64,000 nucleotides of DNA, taken from DATJPW01 sp963752855 (GTDB lineage Bacteria > Desulfobacterota > Desulfomonilia > Desulfomonilales > Desulfomonilaceae). The stretch spans positions 8,480 to 72,479 of the forward strand of contig CAVVZX010000012.1 of assembly GCA_963752855.1 (NCBI GenBank), written 5' to 3'. A model generated the notes under the pieces. It was not told where the DNA came from and searched no databases. It was given only the letters and a program-made list of their open reading frames with translations. Positions 19,245 through 29,397 of the stretch are shown here, piece after piece; position 1 is the stretch's first letter; the number at the start of each line of letters is the position of its first letter. The translations under genes and the position numbers were made by a program.

Positions 19245-19820
19245 TCACAGCCCATCCTCTTTCTTAGCCTGATCTTTGACGAGACCGCCCACCCTAGGCA
19301 GAGGTCTGCCGGAATCGGTCACTACCAGCGCTACAACGATTTCATCCCCGCGAGGCGCGTCCTGAACTCGCACCGGCATAGCATCGAAGTGCGTGCGCAC
19401 AAATGCGGCGTCCTTATAGTGCACAGGGACATCAATCTCTGTGCCGGGCCCGCCAATCTTCTTTGCTGATGGAATAATGGCTTTGCCTCCGCCAAGAGCA
19501 TCCCTGAAAGGTCCCCCAAGTTTTGGATGCATAATTGCCGCGGCATGCTCCAACTCGCCCCGTGGTCCTACTATAGCTCCTTTTCCGTAGCTCTCGGCTT
19601 TTTCCGGAGGGATGCCCAATGCGTCCAGAGCTATTTTGCCGAGCATGGCGCCCAACTCCTCGCCCACATTAATCAACTCTTCAAGGTTTTCCTGGTATAC
19701 TCCGGCAAAGGGATTCTTTATCACTGCCACCGCTGCGGCCCTTCTTGTGGGAGGGTTAACGGTCTTTCCCATTTCCATACGAGTTTCTTCAACGATTTTG
19801 ACGATTTTGCGTATTTCCAT
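19245..19820 (-). CDS. AA_synth family protein (PF06684-type)
   Basis: The 191-residue gene is intact and full length for the family. Start ATG at 19820 follows AAAGGAG with eight-base spacing. Conserved stretches are NPFAGVYQENLEELINVGEE, YGKGAIVGPRGELEHAAAIM and ALGGGKAIIPSAKKIGGPGT. The family name 'amino acid synthesis' is historical and no enzyme activity is firmly assigned. It is the last gene of the minus-strand N-heteroaromatic operon, 28 bases after UPF0280. A role in that pathway, for instance with a cyclic or amino intermediate, is only inference. Confidence 0.85.
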   Translation of the reverse strand: MEIRKIVKIVEETRMEMGKTVNPPTRRAAAVAVIKNPFAGVYQENLEELINVGEELGAMLGKIALDALGIPPEKAESYGKGAIVGPRGELEHAAAIMHPKLGGPFRDALGGGKAIIPSAKKIGGPGTEIDVPVHYKDAAFVRTHFDAMPVRVQDAPRGDEIVVALVVTDSGRPLPRVGGLVKDQAKKEDGL

Positions 19821-19848
19821 ACCACTTTCTCCTTTGATTCAATTGGCG

Positions 19849-20710
19849 TTATTCAGTGAGGGGCTCCATGAGAGCCGAGATATTTGTTGTGCATCTCATC
19901 CTGGATTTGACCGCAACACAGGCCCCTTTTATCACATCACGGTCGATCAGCTCTTGAGCCCTTGTGATTCCCTGTTCCAAGGCCATCTCTATCTCATCGG
20001 TCGGATAATAATCCCACAGACAGTAGTCAACTTCGGCGCCTTTCAGGTCCGTATCCGGATCTATCTTCTCCGCGAGCCTTCGGTGGACCGCTGGGGTCTT
20101 AACGAAATGTGGCGTTGGCTACCGCTGTGGCGGCCGCGTCCGCAATTGCAGCACGATTAGCAAATACAGTCGCGGCAGAAGCGATGCCCCTGGTAAAACT
20201 TCTTCCACCCAGGCCGCTGGTGCAGACGCCACCAATATCCATCTCCGGGGCCAGGAACAGACGGTGGCTAATCCGAGGCCGATTGACATCCGGGCGAATA
20301 CCGACCGAGACTTTCTCTCCTTTGGCCAATCGCACCGCCACATCTCCACCATTATTGACGATCACTCGGGTCAAGCCCGATTCAGCCAACAAATCCGCAG
20401 TGGCATCCGCTATGGTTCCGGCCACAGCGGCCATAGGAGTAAGATCATCGTCTCCAATAATGGACGCCGCTGCCCACATCGTGTGGACGAGCAATCCTTC
20501 CGAAGGCTCTGTCAGACCTGCGGCGGGCATCATGACAGAATCTCTATATTTTGCTATCTGTTCAAGAAACCCTATGGCAGCAGCGCCCGCGCGTTGGCAC
20601 AGGTCCGGCTGACGAGCTCCTTCGAAAGATCCGTCTATGAACATACGCATGGGGCCGCATTCCACCATAACCACTTGATCGTCCAGCGTTAGAATTTGGC
20701 TTTCCCACAC
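19849..20710 (-). CDS. UPF0280 family protein (ApbE-like fold), frameshifted
   Basis: GTG at 20710 lies 11 bases after the Hnr stop. Landmarks are MWAAASIIGDDDLTPMAAVA, AGTIADATADLLAESGLTRV, VNNGGDVAVRLAKGEKVSVG and a C-terminal ATVFANRAAIADAAATAVAN block, all typical of UPF0280. One extra T near 20105 shifts the frame, after which the protein continues KTPAVHRRLAEKIDPDTDLK and EVDYCLWDYYPTDEIEMALE to the stop at 19849. UPF0280 members fall in the ApbE-like structural superfamily; ApbE attaches FMN to proteins. With Hnr immediately upstream, a flavinylation or flavin-handling role is a reasonable but untested idea. Confidence 0.8.
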
Positions 20711-20721
20711 GCCCCGTTCCG

Positions 20722-22222
20722 CTATCCCTTCAAATGAAAAGGCTTTATGGCCTCTTCATGGCCACCCATATCCAAATAGTCTTCCAGGGTCATGGTATAC
20801 TCGATGGGGCAGACAGTCGCCGGTGTCGGCACCCAGGTAAATGCGCCGGGCATTACTTTTTCCACGTCCACCATGAAGTTGATGCCACCGCCGGGCAGCA
20901 CAAAGGTAGCGGCGCCGCCCACGGTGAGCCGGGCCTTCATCGAATGGACGGCTCGGGTAAGTTTTACAGGGTAACGCGCGACACCTGCACGAGCGCTGCC
21001 GCCGCTGCCGCCGCAATACACGGCCGAAACCCTTGATTCCTGGCATGTGTCGGCCAGTTCCGCTATGGCGCTCTTCGCCTGAGACGTCAATTCGATTTCT
21101 TCCAACTCGCCTTTTCCGGTCACCTGAAACATTGCGGCTTTCCGACCTGTTGTCTCAGTGACCACGATCGTCATGCCCGGTTTGGCCGTGTCCATGTCTA
21201 TTGACTCAATAATATCGCGTGGATCAATGATTGAGGTCCCGCCCCAACCTTTGCCGTGATCTCCAAAATATCGTCCCGGAGTGCTCCGCTTGAACCGCAG
21301 GCTGACTCCGCTTGGCCGCGCGCCCACGAAAAGGCCTGCCGCATGCTCGCTCATAAGCCCGGTCAGGTGCGAATCCAGCACAATCACTTCGTCAGCCGCC
21401 TCTTTGAAAAGCCCCGCGAACAGACCCAGTGTAGCGCTCCCGCAACCTACTCGCATCACGTCGTCAATCTTTCCGTCTATTACAGGTCGGCCCCCTACTT
21501 GAAGCTCCAGGCGGCTTCCTCCCTCCACCCGCAGTTTCACATTCTTGCGGTTGGCGAAATCAGACGACCAGTCTTGCCACACTGAGCCCGTCCGGCCCTG
21601 TGAGCAAGTTTACTCCGCCTAAAGATAGAATCTTGGAACCATATTCTTCGGTCGTCAGATGTCCGACTTTCTTCTTTCGATATATGACGGGAGCGCCTTC
21701 CTCACCGAGATTCGCGTCCGTATCGACTTTGATCTTGATGCCCGAATAACTCAAAGGGGCTTCAGTGACCACGGTAACCACATCCACCCCTCAACGTTCG
21801 ACTGAACAATGTGGGGAGCGGGCTTGCAGTCAGGGTATGTTGTTCCCGCTCCTATTCCGGTAATCAAAGGCTGACGGATGGCGGGTTTCCAATCAGGCCC
21901 GACAAGGTCCCTCACCTCTTCGTAGGTTTTCAAAGAGATCGTTCGCTCAAGCGAGCCGTCCGCGATTCATGAATCGTTGGCACGCGCCTGAATATCCTTC
22001 TTTGATACGGCACCTTACGGGGCAGGATTCGCAGGTTACTGCGCCGGGAATGGGCGCGTCCTCAGAAAACAGGGCCTCCTCGGGACAGACCCGCATACAG
22101 GCTCGGCATTCGGAGCAGGTGTCTCCGATAACAGCCTTCTTCTTCACCAGTTTTATCGCGCCTTGGGGGCAGTCCAGAACGCAGGTCCCACAGCCTTTGC
22201 ATTTTTCGATGATTACTTGCAC
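20722..22222 (-). CDS. hnr: 6-hydroxynicotinate reductase-like iron-sulfur flavoprotein, frameshifted
   Basis: GTG start at 22222 follows AGGAT. The N-terminus is a two-cluster ferredoxin domain (CKGCGTCVLDCPQGAI and CSECRACMRVCPEEA), with an extra CESCPVRC. Restored frames continue with YEEVRDLVGPDWKPAIRQPL, EAPLSYSGIKIKVDTDANLG, VGGRPVIDGKIDDVMRVGCG and a C-terminal VPTPATVCPIEYTMTLEDYL. Frame changes lie near 21962 (insertion), 21790 (missing G) and 21570 (insertion). About 500 residues match Hnr of Eubacterium barkeri, which reduces 6-hydroxynicotinate with ferredoxin to 1,4,5,6-tetrahydro-6-oxonicotinate. The next enzyme of that route, enamidase, is the neighbouring gene, which strongly supports the assignment. 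Confidence 0.85.
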
Positions 22223-22296
22223 TTCATTATCCTGTTTTGTTCGCTATTGGTGCGGTTCAGCTTGGCTTCACCACATCCTGTGCGCTACAACAAGAC

Positions 22297-22318
22297 GGAC
22301 CGGCAGGGACGCCGGTCC
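22297..22318. repeat. REP-like hairpin GGACCGGC-N6-GCCGGTCC
   Basis: A perfect 8-bp inverted repeat with loop AGGGAC lies between the enamidase stop (22336) and the Hnr start (22222) on the minus strand. Its arms match the hairpin at 6004-6023. It could stabilise or attenuate the operon transcript between the two genes. No T-run follows on the minus strand, so a full terminator is unlikely. Confidence 0.55.
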
Positions 22319-22335
22319 CTACCAATGTGCTCCAG

Positions 22336-23497
22336 CTAGACTATTTTTGCCTTTCTTACCGCTGGTGGGGTGTTGCGGCTAACCATCACATGTATTTTGC
22401 CGTCGATCATGACCATTGAGACGCCGGGAACATCACCCGCTTGCGATAGCCTGGAGAGCGTCCTTGCCGACAGATCCCATGGGACTGTCCATGGCTACGA
22501 GGTCCGCGGCCAAGCCTTCGCGCACAAAGCCGGTGTCCAGACCGAAAACTTTGGCCGTATTGCCTGTAGCCATACACAGAGCCTGCTCTGGCTTCACATC
22601 GGTCAAAGAGGCCGCCATGCAAATCACGCGAAGAATGCCGAGCGGCACGACCCCTGTGCCGGAAGGGGCGTCGTTCCCGATGATGAAACGATTCAGAGCA
22701 TTATATTCCAGCCCGAATTTCAGGGCATCGACCGTGGCCTTCGGATTGCCGCAGTGCACAAGCTCCAGGGTGTACGCAGTATCTTGGACCAGTTTCCTTA
22801 TTTCATCAGGAGAAACCGACGTCGGACCCCCGTTGACGTGACAGGCTATGTGCGGATCCACTGCCATAACCTGCTCCGCGGTTACAGTGTCACTGCCGGG
22901 TATCGAAGTGCCGCCGGTGTGCATCATGACTGTCATTCCATACTTCTTCGCCCATTGAACCATCGGGACCGCGTCCGCGGGAAATTTCACCGAACCCAGA
23001 CCTATTTCGCCTACCACTTTGACTCCTTCTCGGGCCATTTCAGCGAAATCTTGTTCCGTCAGTCCTTTTTCGAGTATTACCGATCCTCCAAGGACTTTCG
23101 CCCCGCCCGGCCTGAAGTTTGCGAAGCTCTTCGCCGCGAGAATAGCCAACGCTTTAGTCCCTGCAGGGTCCTTGGGTCTGCCGGGGAGATGAACTTCGCC
23201 CGCGGAAATAAAGGTCGTTACCCCGCCATGAACTTCGCTCTCCAGGTATCCAAACTGGTTCTGGCGCGGAGTGTAATCCCCCAGCACCACGTGACAATGG
23301 GAATCAATCAAGCCCGGCGTGATGGCGCCGCCGGCCGCGTCAACTATCGTGTCCGCGGCCAATTTTTCGAGGTCCGATGCTTTTCCGATCTTCTGGATTT
23401 TGCCGTCAGAGATGAATATCGCGTCGGCATCCAGAATCGGATTGTTTATGTCTCCGCTTACTAATATTCCTATATTCTTGATCAATGTTCCGGACAT
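22336..23497 (-). CDS. ena: Enamidase (amidohydrolase of nicotinate degradation), one frameshift
   Basis: ATG at 23497 follows AAGGAGG. Metal-binding amidohydrolase motifs are LIDSHCHVVLGDYTPRQ, GEIGLGSVKFP, MMHTGGTSIPGSDTVT, CHVNGGPTSVSPDEI and IIGNDAPSGTGVVPLGILR. The phrases YTPRQ, SAGEVHLPGRPKDPAGTKAL and GGSVILEKGLTEQDF closely follow E. barkeri enamidase as I remember it. One extra base near 22433 shifts the frame, and the end continues GDVPGVSMVMIDGKIHVMVS to the stop at 22336 (about 387 residues). The enzyme hydrolyses 1,4,5,6-tetrahydro-6-oxonicotinate to 2-formylglutarate plus ammonia. This is the best recognised enzyme of the operon. Confidence 0.92.
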
Positions 23498-23506
23498 GGC
23501 GCCTCC

Positions 23507-25772
23507 TTATAGCTGTTTGGCTGTTAAACTCGCTTTTAATACTCGCTCGAGATTTGCAGGAAGATCATATATCCTCGTTCCGAGAGCGTCCGCAATCGCA
23601 TTCAGGATAGCGGGAGCTGTCGGGATCAGAGCGGGCTCACCAACTCCTTTTGCTCCGAATGGGCCCGTGGGTTCCGGGTCCTCCACGATAATCGCGATTA
23701 TTTCCGGCATGTCGGCGATGCACGGTATGTGGTAGTCTTTCATGGATTCGGTCCTGCCGGGAATGAATTCCTCCATCAGAGCGAATCCTATTCCCATTGC
23801 CACTCCGCTGTAGATCTGACCCCGCACATTAGACGGATTGATGGCCTTTCCAACATCGTGAGCGGCCACCACCCTGACCACTCGGACTTCTCCGGTCAGG
23901 ATATCTACTTCAACTTCCGCCATGTGACTAGCGAAAGCATAGGTGGAGTAAGGAATCCCCTGCCCTGTTTCGGGATCCAATGTCGTAGTGGCCGGGTTGA
24001 AATAGCCCTGCCATTTCAACGGCAACCCTAATCGGTTCGCTCGCTCTGCTATCTCCTTGAAAGACACAATTTTTTCGGGATGGGACTTTACGTGGATGGC
24101 GCCCCCCTCTAAAGCCAGCTTTGCTCGGTCGCTTTTCAACATCATCACTGCTTCAGTTAGCAGCAGGTCTTTTAGTTTGCCAGCGCGCTTCCAGGACCGC
24201 GTTACCTGAAATATAAGTCTGCCTACTGGCCGAAGTTGCGCCGGCGGACGTGGTGTATGCCGTGTCGGCTACTACAAGACGGATGTCTTCGGGTCTGAGG
24301 CCCAATTCTTCGGCAGCGATCTGCGCCAGCACGGTCGAGGAGCCTTGGCCGATATCGGCCGCGCCGGTGAACAGTGTGATTCTTCCCTGACGATCCAGCT
24401 CGATTTCCGCGGTCGCGGGATTCTGCATTCCCGTGTTGCCGATACCGTAAACCATGGAAGCGAGTCCAACGCCTCGGCGAATATAAGCCGCTGAATTCTT
24501 GCTTTCTTCTTGAACGGATTGCTCGTAATAGGGCTTGACCGCCTCAAGTGTAGCCCGGATGCCTACGCTCGCTTGGAGTTCCTGGCCCGTCGCAGTAATG
24601 GAGCCTGTGCGAAAACAGTTCCGCTGGCGAATTTCCAGGGGAGTTATCCCGAGTTCTTGAGCCAAGAGATCCATCTGAGACTCATGCGCAAACGCCACTT
24701 GAGGAACGCCGAATCCCCTCATAGCCCCGGCCATTGGGTTATTGGTGTAAGCAAAAACAGACTCGATATAGACGTTCGGCACATCGTAGGGGCCGGTGGC
24801 GTGAATCGGGGTCCGGGCCAGCACCGCGGGCCCATACGAGGCGTAAGCGCCTGTGTCTCCGATGATACGGACATCGGCTGCAATGAGCCGGCCATCCCTG
24901 GTAGCCCCGCTTTTGTAGTGTATTCGCAGAGGGTGGCGCTTGGCTGTGCAAAGATAGGCTTCTTCTCTTGTGTAAACCAATCTGGCGGGCCTTCGTAGCA
25001 GATAAGCCGCCAAACCTACGAACCCTTGCACATTGAGATCAAGCTTGGAGCCGAACCCGCCACCCGTCGCTGCTTGAATGATGCGCACCCTGTTCTCTTC
25101 AAGTCCCAGCAGATCGGCCAAATCCTTCTGATCGTAGTGAGGATTCTGCGTCGAGGCGTAAATATTTAGAATACCGTCGGGATCCATATAAGCCAAGCCG
25201 GCGTCCGGCTCAAGGTAAGTGTGCTCTATATGCGAGGTAGTATAAATCCTGTCTACGATGACATCCGCTTCTTTAAACGCGGCCTCTGGGTTCCCTCGCT
25301 TGGTCACCCTCCGGCCCAAGAGATTACCCTCCTCATGGATTTTCGCTGCGCCGGGTCGTAGCGCTTCTTCCGGATCGAATATCGCGGGTAGATCCTCATA
25401 GACGACACGGATGGCTCCAAGAGCTTCTTCCGCGGCCGTTAGGGTCTCCGCCGCCACCAGTGCGACCGCGTCACCGATACAGCGGACCTTGCCGTCGGCC
25501 AGTAATCTTTGATCTTTCTTGATGATTCCCAGACCGTTGCGGCCGGGAATATCAGAGGCCGTGAAAACCGCCACACAGCCGGGCGTCTGTGTTGCGTCCG
25601 AAGTATCCAGACTCACAATACGGGCATGCGGCCGGTCGCTCCGCAATACCAGCAGCGTGACAGCGTCCTCCATGTCAATGTCAGCGGCGAACCGAGCGTT
25701 CCCTAAGAGCCTTTCGAGGGCTCCGATCCTCTGTTCGCTTTGGCCGACAGTTTTCAAGACGCGCTCACTCAT
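23507..25772 (-). CDS. Molybdopterin-binding large subunit of a xanthine-dehydrogenase-family hydroxylase, probable nicotinate dehydrogenase, one frameshift
   Basis: The first frame starts at 25772 with GQSEQRIGALERLLGNARFA and runs through ATGGGFGSKLDLNVQGFVGL and GAMRGFGVPQVAFAHESQMD (cofactor-binding motifs). One extra base near 24183 shifts the frame, and the rest contains VAAHDVGKAINPSNVRGQIY and GPFGAKGVGEPALIPTAPAI, where GVGE supplies the catalytic glutamate. The total is about 754 residues, the usual size of the complete large subunit; E. barkeri splits it into two genes. The start overlaps the FAD-subunit stop by 8 bases. Family members hydroxylate N-heterocycles next to the ring nitrogen with water. 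In this operon nicotinate to 6-hydroxynicotinate is expected, but the exact substrate is inferred. Confidence 0.85.
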
Positions 25773-26640
25773 GGCGTTTGTCTTCCAAAAGAATTTCCGA
25801 AAGGGCCTTTGTCACCAGGCCTTCAACCGCAGGTTTCTTGTATTCCGTCGTAGGCCGTATTCCACTGCGACGAATCATTTCAGCAGAAACCTCTTTAGCG
25901 GCCTTACTAATGAGATCCGAATCGGGAATCTTGCCTTTCAGGACGTTCTCAGCCGCGGTCATCCTCGCGGGTTGAGGCAAAATAGACCCCACGCACAGTC
26001 TCAAATCTTCCACGGCGCCTCTCGAATCAGACTTGGCCAACGCCGCGACATTGGCGCGAGCTATGGCAAGCGCCTTGCGCCGGGCAATACGATGAAAGCT
26101 CCAGCGATAGTCTGCTGGAATCGGTTCAATAAGAAACCTCACAATCAGCTCGTCCGGCCTGAGACTCGTACGATAAGGCGCTACGATGAGTTCATCCACA
26201 AATGGAGTTCGCTCAGACGATAAGCTCTGAATATGGACACGGGCCCGGAGAACCACCAGGGGTGGCACGCCGTCCGCGGCCGGAGAGGCATTGGCCACGT
26301 TGCCACCAATTGTCCCGGCGTTACGGATCTGGTGACTACCTACTGACTTAGCCGCGCGAGCCAGCACGGGGGCAGACTTCAACACTTCCGTGGAAGTCGA
26401 GATTTCGGAAAATGTGGCTGCAGCGCCGATCGCCAATAAGCCATCGGCCTTTTCGATGTCTTTTAGGTCGCCAAGCCTTGAGACGTCCATCACGAACCGG
26501 CTCTTTAATTCGCCGTTTCTGGCGGCGATCATCAGGTCGGTGCCCCCCGCAAGCAAGGCAGTCCTCTCTCCCTCGGCCTCCAGAAATTCCAGGGCCTCTA
26601 CGAGAGATTGGGGTCGAAAATATTCGAACCTGGATCTCAC
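25765..26640 (-). CDS. FAD-binding medium subunit of the molybdenum hydroxylase
   Basis: The intact frame contains FEYFRPQSLVEALEFLEAEG, LLAGGTDLMIAARNGE (FAD pyrophosphate loop), SVGSHQIRNAGTIGGNVANA and PAADGVPPLVVLRARV, all classic CoxM-type motifs. I place the start at the GTG at 26640 (VRSRFEYFRPQSL), two bases after the small-subunit stop. The open frame extends to 26715 but would overlap that gene. At 291 residues the protein is the standard length. It passes electrons from the 2Fe-2S subunit to an acceptor. Confidence 0.88.
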   Translation of the reverse strand: MRSRFEYFRPQSLVEALEFLEAEGERTALLAGGTDLMIAARNGELKSRFVMDVSRLGDLKDIEKADGLLAIGAAATFSEISTSTEVLKSAPVLARAAKSVGSHQIRNAGTIGGNVANASPAADGVPPLVVLRARVHIQSLSSERTPFVDELIVAPYRTSLRPDELIVRFLIEPIPADYRWSFHRIARRKALAIARANVAALAKSDSRGAVEDLRLCVGSILPQPARMTAAENVLKGKIPDSDLISKAAKEVSAEMIRRSGIRPTTEYKKPAVEGLVTKALSEILLEDKRHE

Positions 26641-26642
26641 TG

Positions 26643-27141
26643 TTACGACCTGTGGTTTGAGGCCTTTTCCGCAGCGGCCTCGACTGCCTCTAATATTTGG
26701 ACATAGCCTGTACACCGGCAGAGATTGCCGGACAGCGCTTCCACTATATCCTCCCGAGCGGGTCTGGGATTCTCTTCCAAGAGGGCTTTAGCGGACATGA
26801 GCATGCCGGGCGTGCAATAACCGCACTGAACCGATCCGCAGGATAAGAAGGCTTCCTGTAAAGGGTGGAGATCTTCGCCTTTGCTCAACCCTTCAACGGT
26901 TTGTACCTCCCGAGCCGTCCAACTGTGGAGCGAACATCAGACACGAGTCCACCGGTTTGCCGTCCACCAGGATTGTGCATGCTCCGCACTCTCCGATCCC
27001 GCAGCCCTCTTTGGTCCCTTTTAGGCCCAGCTGGTCCCTGAGAACCGTAAGAACCGAATCGCAGGAACTGACTTCCAGAGAGATCGGTTTCCCGTTGAGC
27101 TGGAACGCCACTTTCACCATGCGGTCATTCGAGCGGAGCAT
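26643..27141 (-). CDS. 2Fe-2S small subunit of the molybdenum hydroxylase, one frameshift
   Basis: ATG at 27141 follows GGGAGA at good spacing; in-frame alternatives lie at 27165 and 27120. The N-terminal plant-type 2Fe-2S site is CGIGECGACTILVDGKPVDS. One extra base near 26905 shifts the frame, and the second cluster domain continues CGSVQCGYCTPGML and LCRCTGYVQILEAV. The restored protein has about 165 residues, normal for CoxS-type subunits. It transfers electrons between the molybdenum centre and the FAD subunit. The gene overlaps the upstream dehydrogenase region only marginally. Confidence 0.87.
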
Positions 27142-27155
27142 GGCCGATCTCCCTG

Positions 27156-28637
27156 TTATACCCATCGGGCGGTCACGGTCTTTTCGTCCAGGAAAAGCCT
27201 CATGGACGCCATCCTGCTCTTGGCCCCGCCAAAGAAGGATTTGCGCTTCGACCCCAACGGAAAAAAGGCATACGGCTGCGGAACGCCAACGTTAATCCCG
27301 ACGTTGCCGACGATGACTTCCCGAGCAAACTTGCGCGCAGACTTACCGCTGGCGGTCATTATACAAGCCGAATGGCCCAGGTCCGTATTGGTGTTGATCC
27401 ACTCGATGGCCTGGTCCAGACTCTCCGTACGAATCAGGGAAGCCACTGCCCCGAAGGCTTCTTCCCTGGCAATCTCCATGTCGGGACGAACATTTTCTAT
27501 GATGGTAGGCCCCATGAAAAAGCCTTTGGACTGTTCCGGAGCGAGAATCCTGCCGTCATGAACCATTGTCGCGCCTTCAGCCAGACCACGGTCAACCCAT
27601 GCAGTGACCTTGTCCCGCCCTGCTGCTGTGCAGTACGGGCCCATGTCAGTCGATTCATCGAGTCCGTAACCCAGCTTCATTCTTTGGGATTCGTCTACGA
27701 ACCGCTGCTTGAATTCATCATACACTTGTCCCACAACCATCACGTTGTCCGAGCCCAGGCAGCGCTGACCTGTCATACCGTAACAGCCCTGGCGCACATA
27801 GGGAATGATAGTCTCGATGTCCGCGTCGGGCATGATTACTACGGCATTCTTGCCGTTGCCATTGATCGAAGAGTTCTTGCCCAGTTCGCCACACAATTTG
27901 AAAAGCTCCCAGCCGGCATGTGTCGAACCGATGAAGCCCAAACCCTGGATTTCCGGCTGCCGAAGGATGTGCTTGTTGATCTCCCGGCCACCGTGAATCA
28001 TATTAATGGCGCCCTTGGGCCAACCAGCGGCCAATGCGGCACGGCTTATGTACTCGGCGGCAACCGGGTCCTGGCGGCTGGGACTCACCACCACCGAGCA
28101 GCCTGCGGCAAGGGCGTACGGCACAAACGAGGACCATGCGTGCATCGGAATATTGCCCGGCGTGACGATGAGAAAGGGGCCCAAAGGCTCCCAGGTGAGC
28201 CACATGTCGATGCCGTTGGCAAGCTCGTCAAGGTGCTCGTTCCGAGCCACAAGGCCGTAAGCTGCGGAACAGGCTGATTCGATGTTCTCGATCACACGGC
28301 GAACCGAGCCGGTGGATTCCTTTATGGTACGGCCGTGGTCCTGGGTGAGGACTCTCGTCAGTTCGTCAAAACGCTCTTCGAATTTCTGACGCATATCGAA
28401 AAGCATCCGAGCTCTTTCGCGCAGCGGGATTCTTCTCATCGCTTCGAAGCCCCGCTGGGCCGCTTCCACCGCAGCGCGCGCTTCTTCTTTCGTGGCCGTG
28501 GGAAATTCCGCTATGACTTCGCCCGTGGCCGGGTTGACACTCTCATGGACCTGCGTTGAGGAGGAATCCACCCACTCTCCATCGATCAGCAACTTCAATT
28601 TTCCGTAATGCTTCTTAACTTCAGGTAATAAAGCCAT
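27156..28637 (-). CDS. CoA-acylating aldehyde dehydrogenase, methylmalonate-semialdehyde-dehydrogenase-like
   Basis: The 493-residue gene is intact. The catalytic cysteine lies in CYGMTGQRCLGSDNVMVVGQ, and the NAD-binding GSTHAGWELFKLCGE loop precedes it. Family-specific features of MMSDH (MmsA/IolA) are VRRVIENIESACSAAYGL in the N-terminal half and the C-terminal NVGINVGVPQPYAFFPLGSK and KSFFGGAKS. Classic MMSDH converts methylmalonate or malonate semialdehyde with CoA and NAD to propionyl- or acetyl-CoA plus CO2. In this operon the expected aldehyde is 2-formylglutarate, which is also a 2-substituted malonate semialdehyde; the analogous product would be glutaryl-CoA. Substrate and decarboxylation are inference. 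ATG at 28637 follows GGAG. Confidence 0.85.
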   Translation of the reverse strand: MALLPEVKKHYGKLKLLIDGEWVDSSSTQVHESVNPATGEVIAEFPTATKEEARAAVEAAQRGFEAMRRIPLRERARMLFDMRQKFEERFDELTRVLTQDHGRTIKESTGSVRRVIENIESACSAAYGLVARNEHLDELANGIDMWLTWEPLGPFLIVTPGNIPMHAWSSFVPYALAAGCSVVVSPSRQDPVAAEYISRAALAAGWPKGAINMIHGGREINKHILRQPEIQGLGFIGSTHAGWELFKLCGELGKNSSINGNGKNAVVIMPDADIETIIPYVRQGCYGMTGQRCLGSDNVMVVGQVYDEFKQRFVDESQRMKLGYGLDESTDMGPYCTAAGRDKVTAWVDRGLAEGATMVHDGRILAPEQSKGFFMGPTIIENVRPDMEIAREEAFGAVASLIRTESLDQAIEWINTNTDLGHSACIMTASGKSARKFAREVIVGNVGINVGVPQPYAFFPLGSKRKSFFGGAKSRMASMRLFLDEKTVTARWV

Positions 28638-28680
28638 CTGTTTGAGTCTCCTACTTCAATTGCGTGAATCAGCCTCAAAA

Positions 28681-29397
28681 TTACAAGGCCAGATATGCCT
28701 TCCTCACATGGTCGTTGTGTGCTAGGTCAGAGCCGGAGCCTTCCATTACCATTCGACCATTTTCAAGCACATAAGCCCTGTCTGTTATTTCAAGCGAAAC
28801 ATGCACGTTCTGTTCGACCAACAACACGGTTACCCCGACCCTCGCAATCTCCAAAACGGCTTCAAATACGTCGTTGACAAGAATGGGAGCCAAGCCGAGG
28901 GAAGGCTCGTCCAACAGCAGCAACGTGGGTTTCGACATCAATGCCCGGCCTATGGCCAACATTTGACGCTCACCCCCGCTGAGAGTGCCTCCCTTTTGGC
29001 CCATACGCTCGTGAAGTCGAGGGAACAACGTGAAGACCTGTTCCAGAGCTTGTTCACGAGTCGAGCGAGCCGACTTTATGTACGACCCCATCTTGAGATT
29101 GTCTAAAACACTCATGTCGGCAAAGACCCGCGCGCCCTCGGGCACGATGGTCAGCCCCAGTGGAACTGTTTTCTCAGGCGGGAGCCGGTCGATGGCCGTT
29201 TCCTTGAAAGTTATGGAGCCCTTTCCCGGGTGTTCGAAACCCATGATCGTCCGCAACAGGGTACTCTTGCCGGCTCCGTTGGGCCCTATCACCGTGACGA
29301 TTTCACCTTCTCTGACTTCCAGGCTCACTTCGCGCAGGATCTGAACGTCCCGGTAGAAAACGTCAATCCCGCTCACTTTCAACAGGGCTTCATACAT
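28681..29397 (-). CDS. livF: Branched-chain-amino-acid-type ABC transporter ATPase LivF
   Basis: The 238-residue gene is intact and typical of LivF. Walker A is GPNGAGKSTLL, the Q-loop region follows, the signature is TLSGGERQMLAIGRAL and Walker B is LLLLDEPSLGLAP. The switch histidine region reads VLLVEQNVHVSLEI. It overlaps livG by 8 bases. It energises import by the LivHM permease, here probably of the aromatic substrate of the operon rather than of branched-chain amino acids. Confidence 0.93.
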   Translation of the reverse strand: MYEALLKVSGIDVFYRDVQILREVSLEVREGEIVTVIGPNGAGKSTLLRTIMGFEHPGKGSITFKETAIDRLPPEKTVPLGLTIVPEGARVFADMSVLDNLKMGSYIKSARSTREQALEQVFTLFPRLHERMGQKGGTLSGGERQMLAIGRALMSKPTLLLLDEPSLGLAPILVNDVFEAVLEIARVGVTVLLVEQNVHVSLEITDRAYVLENGRMVMEGSGSDLAHNDHVRKAYLAL

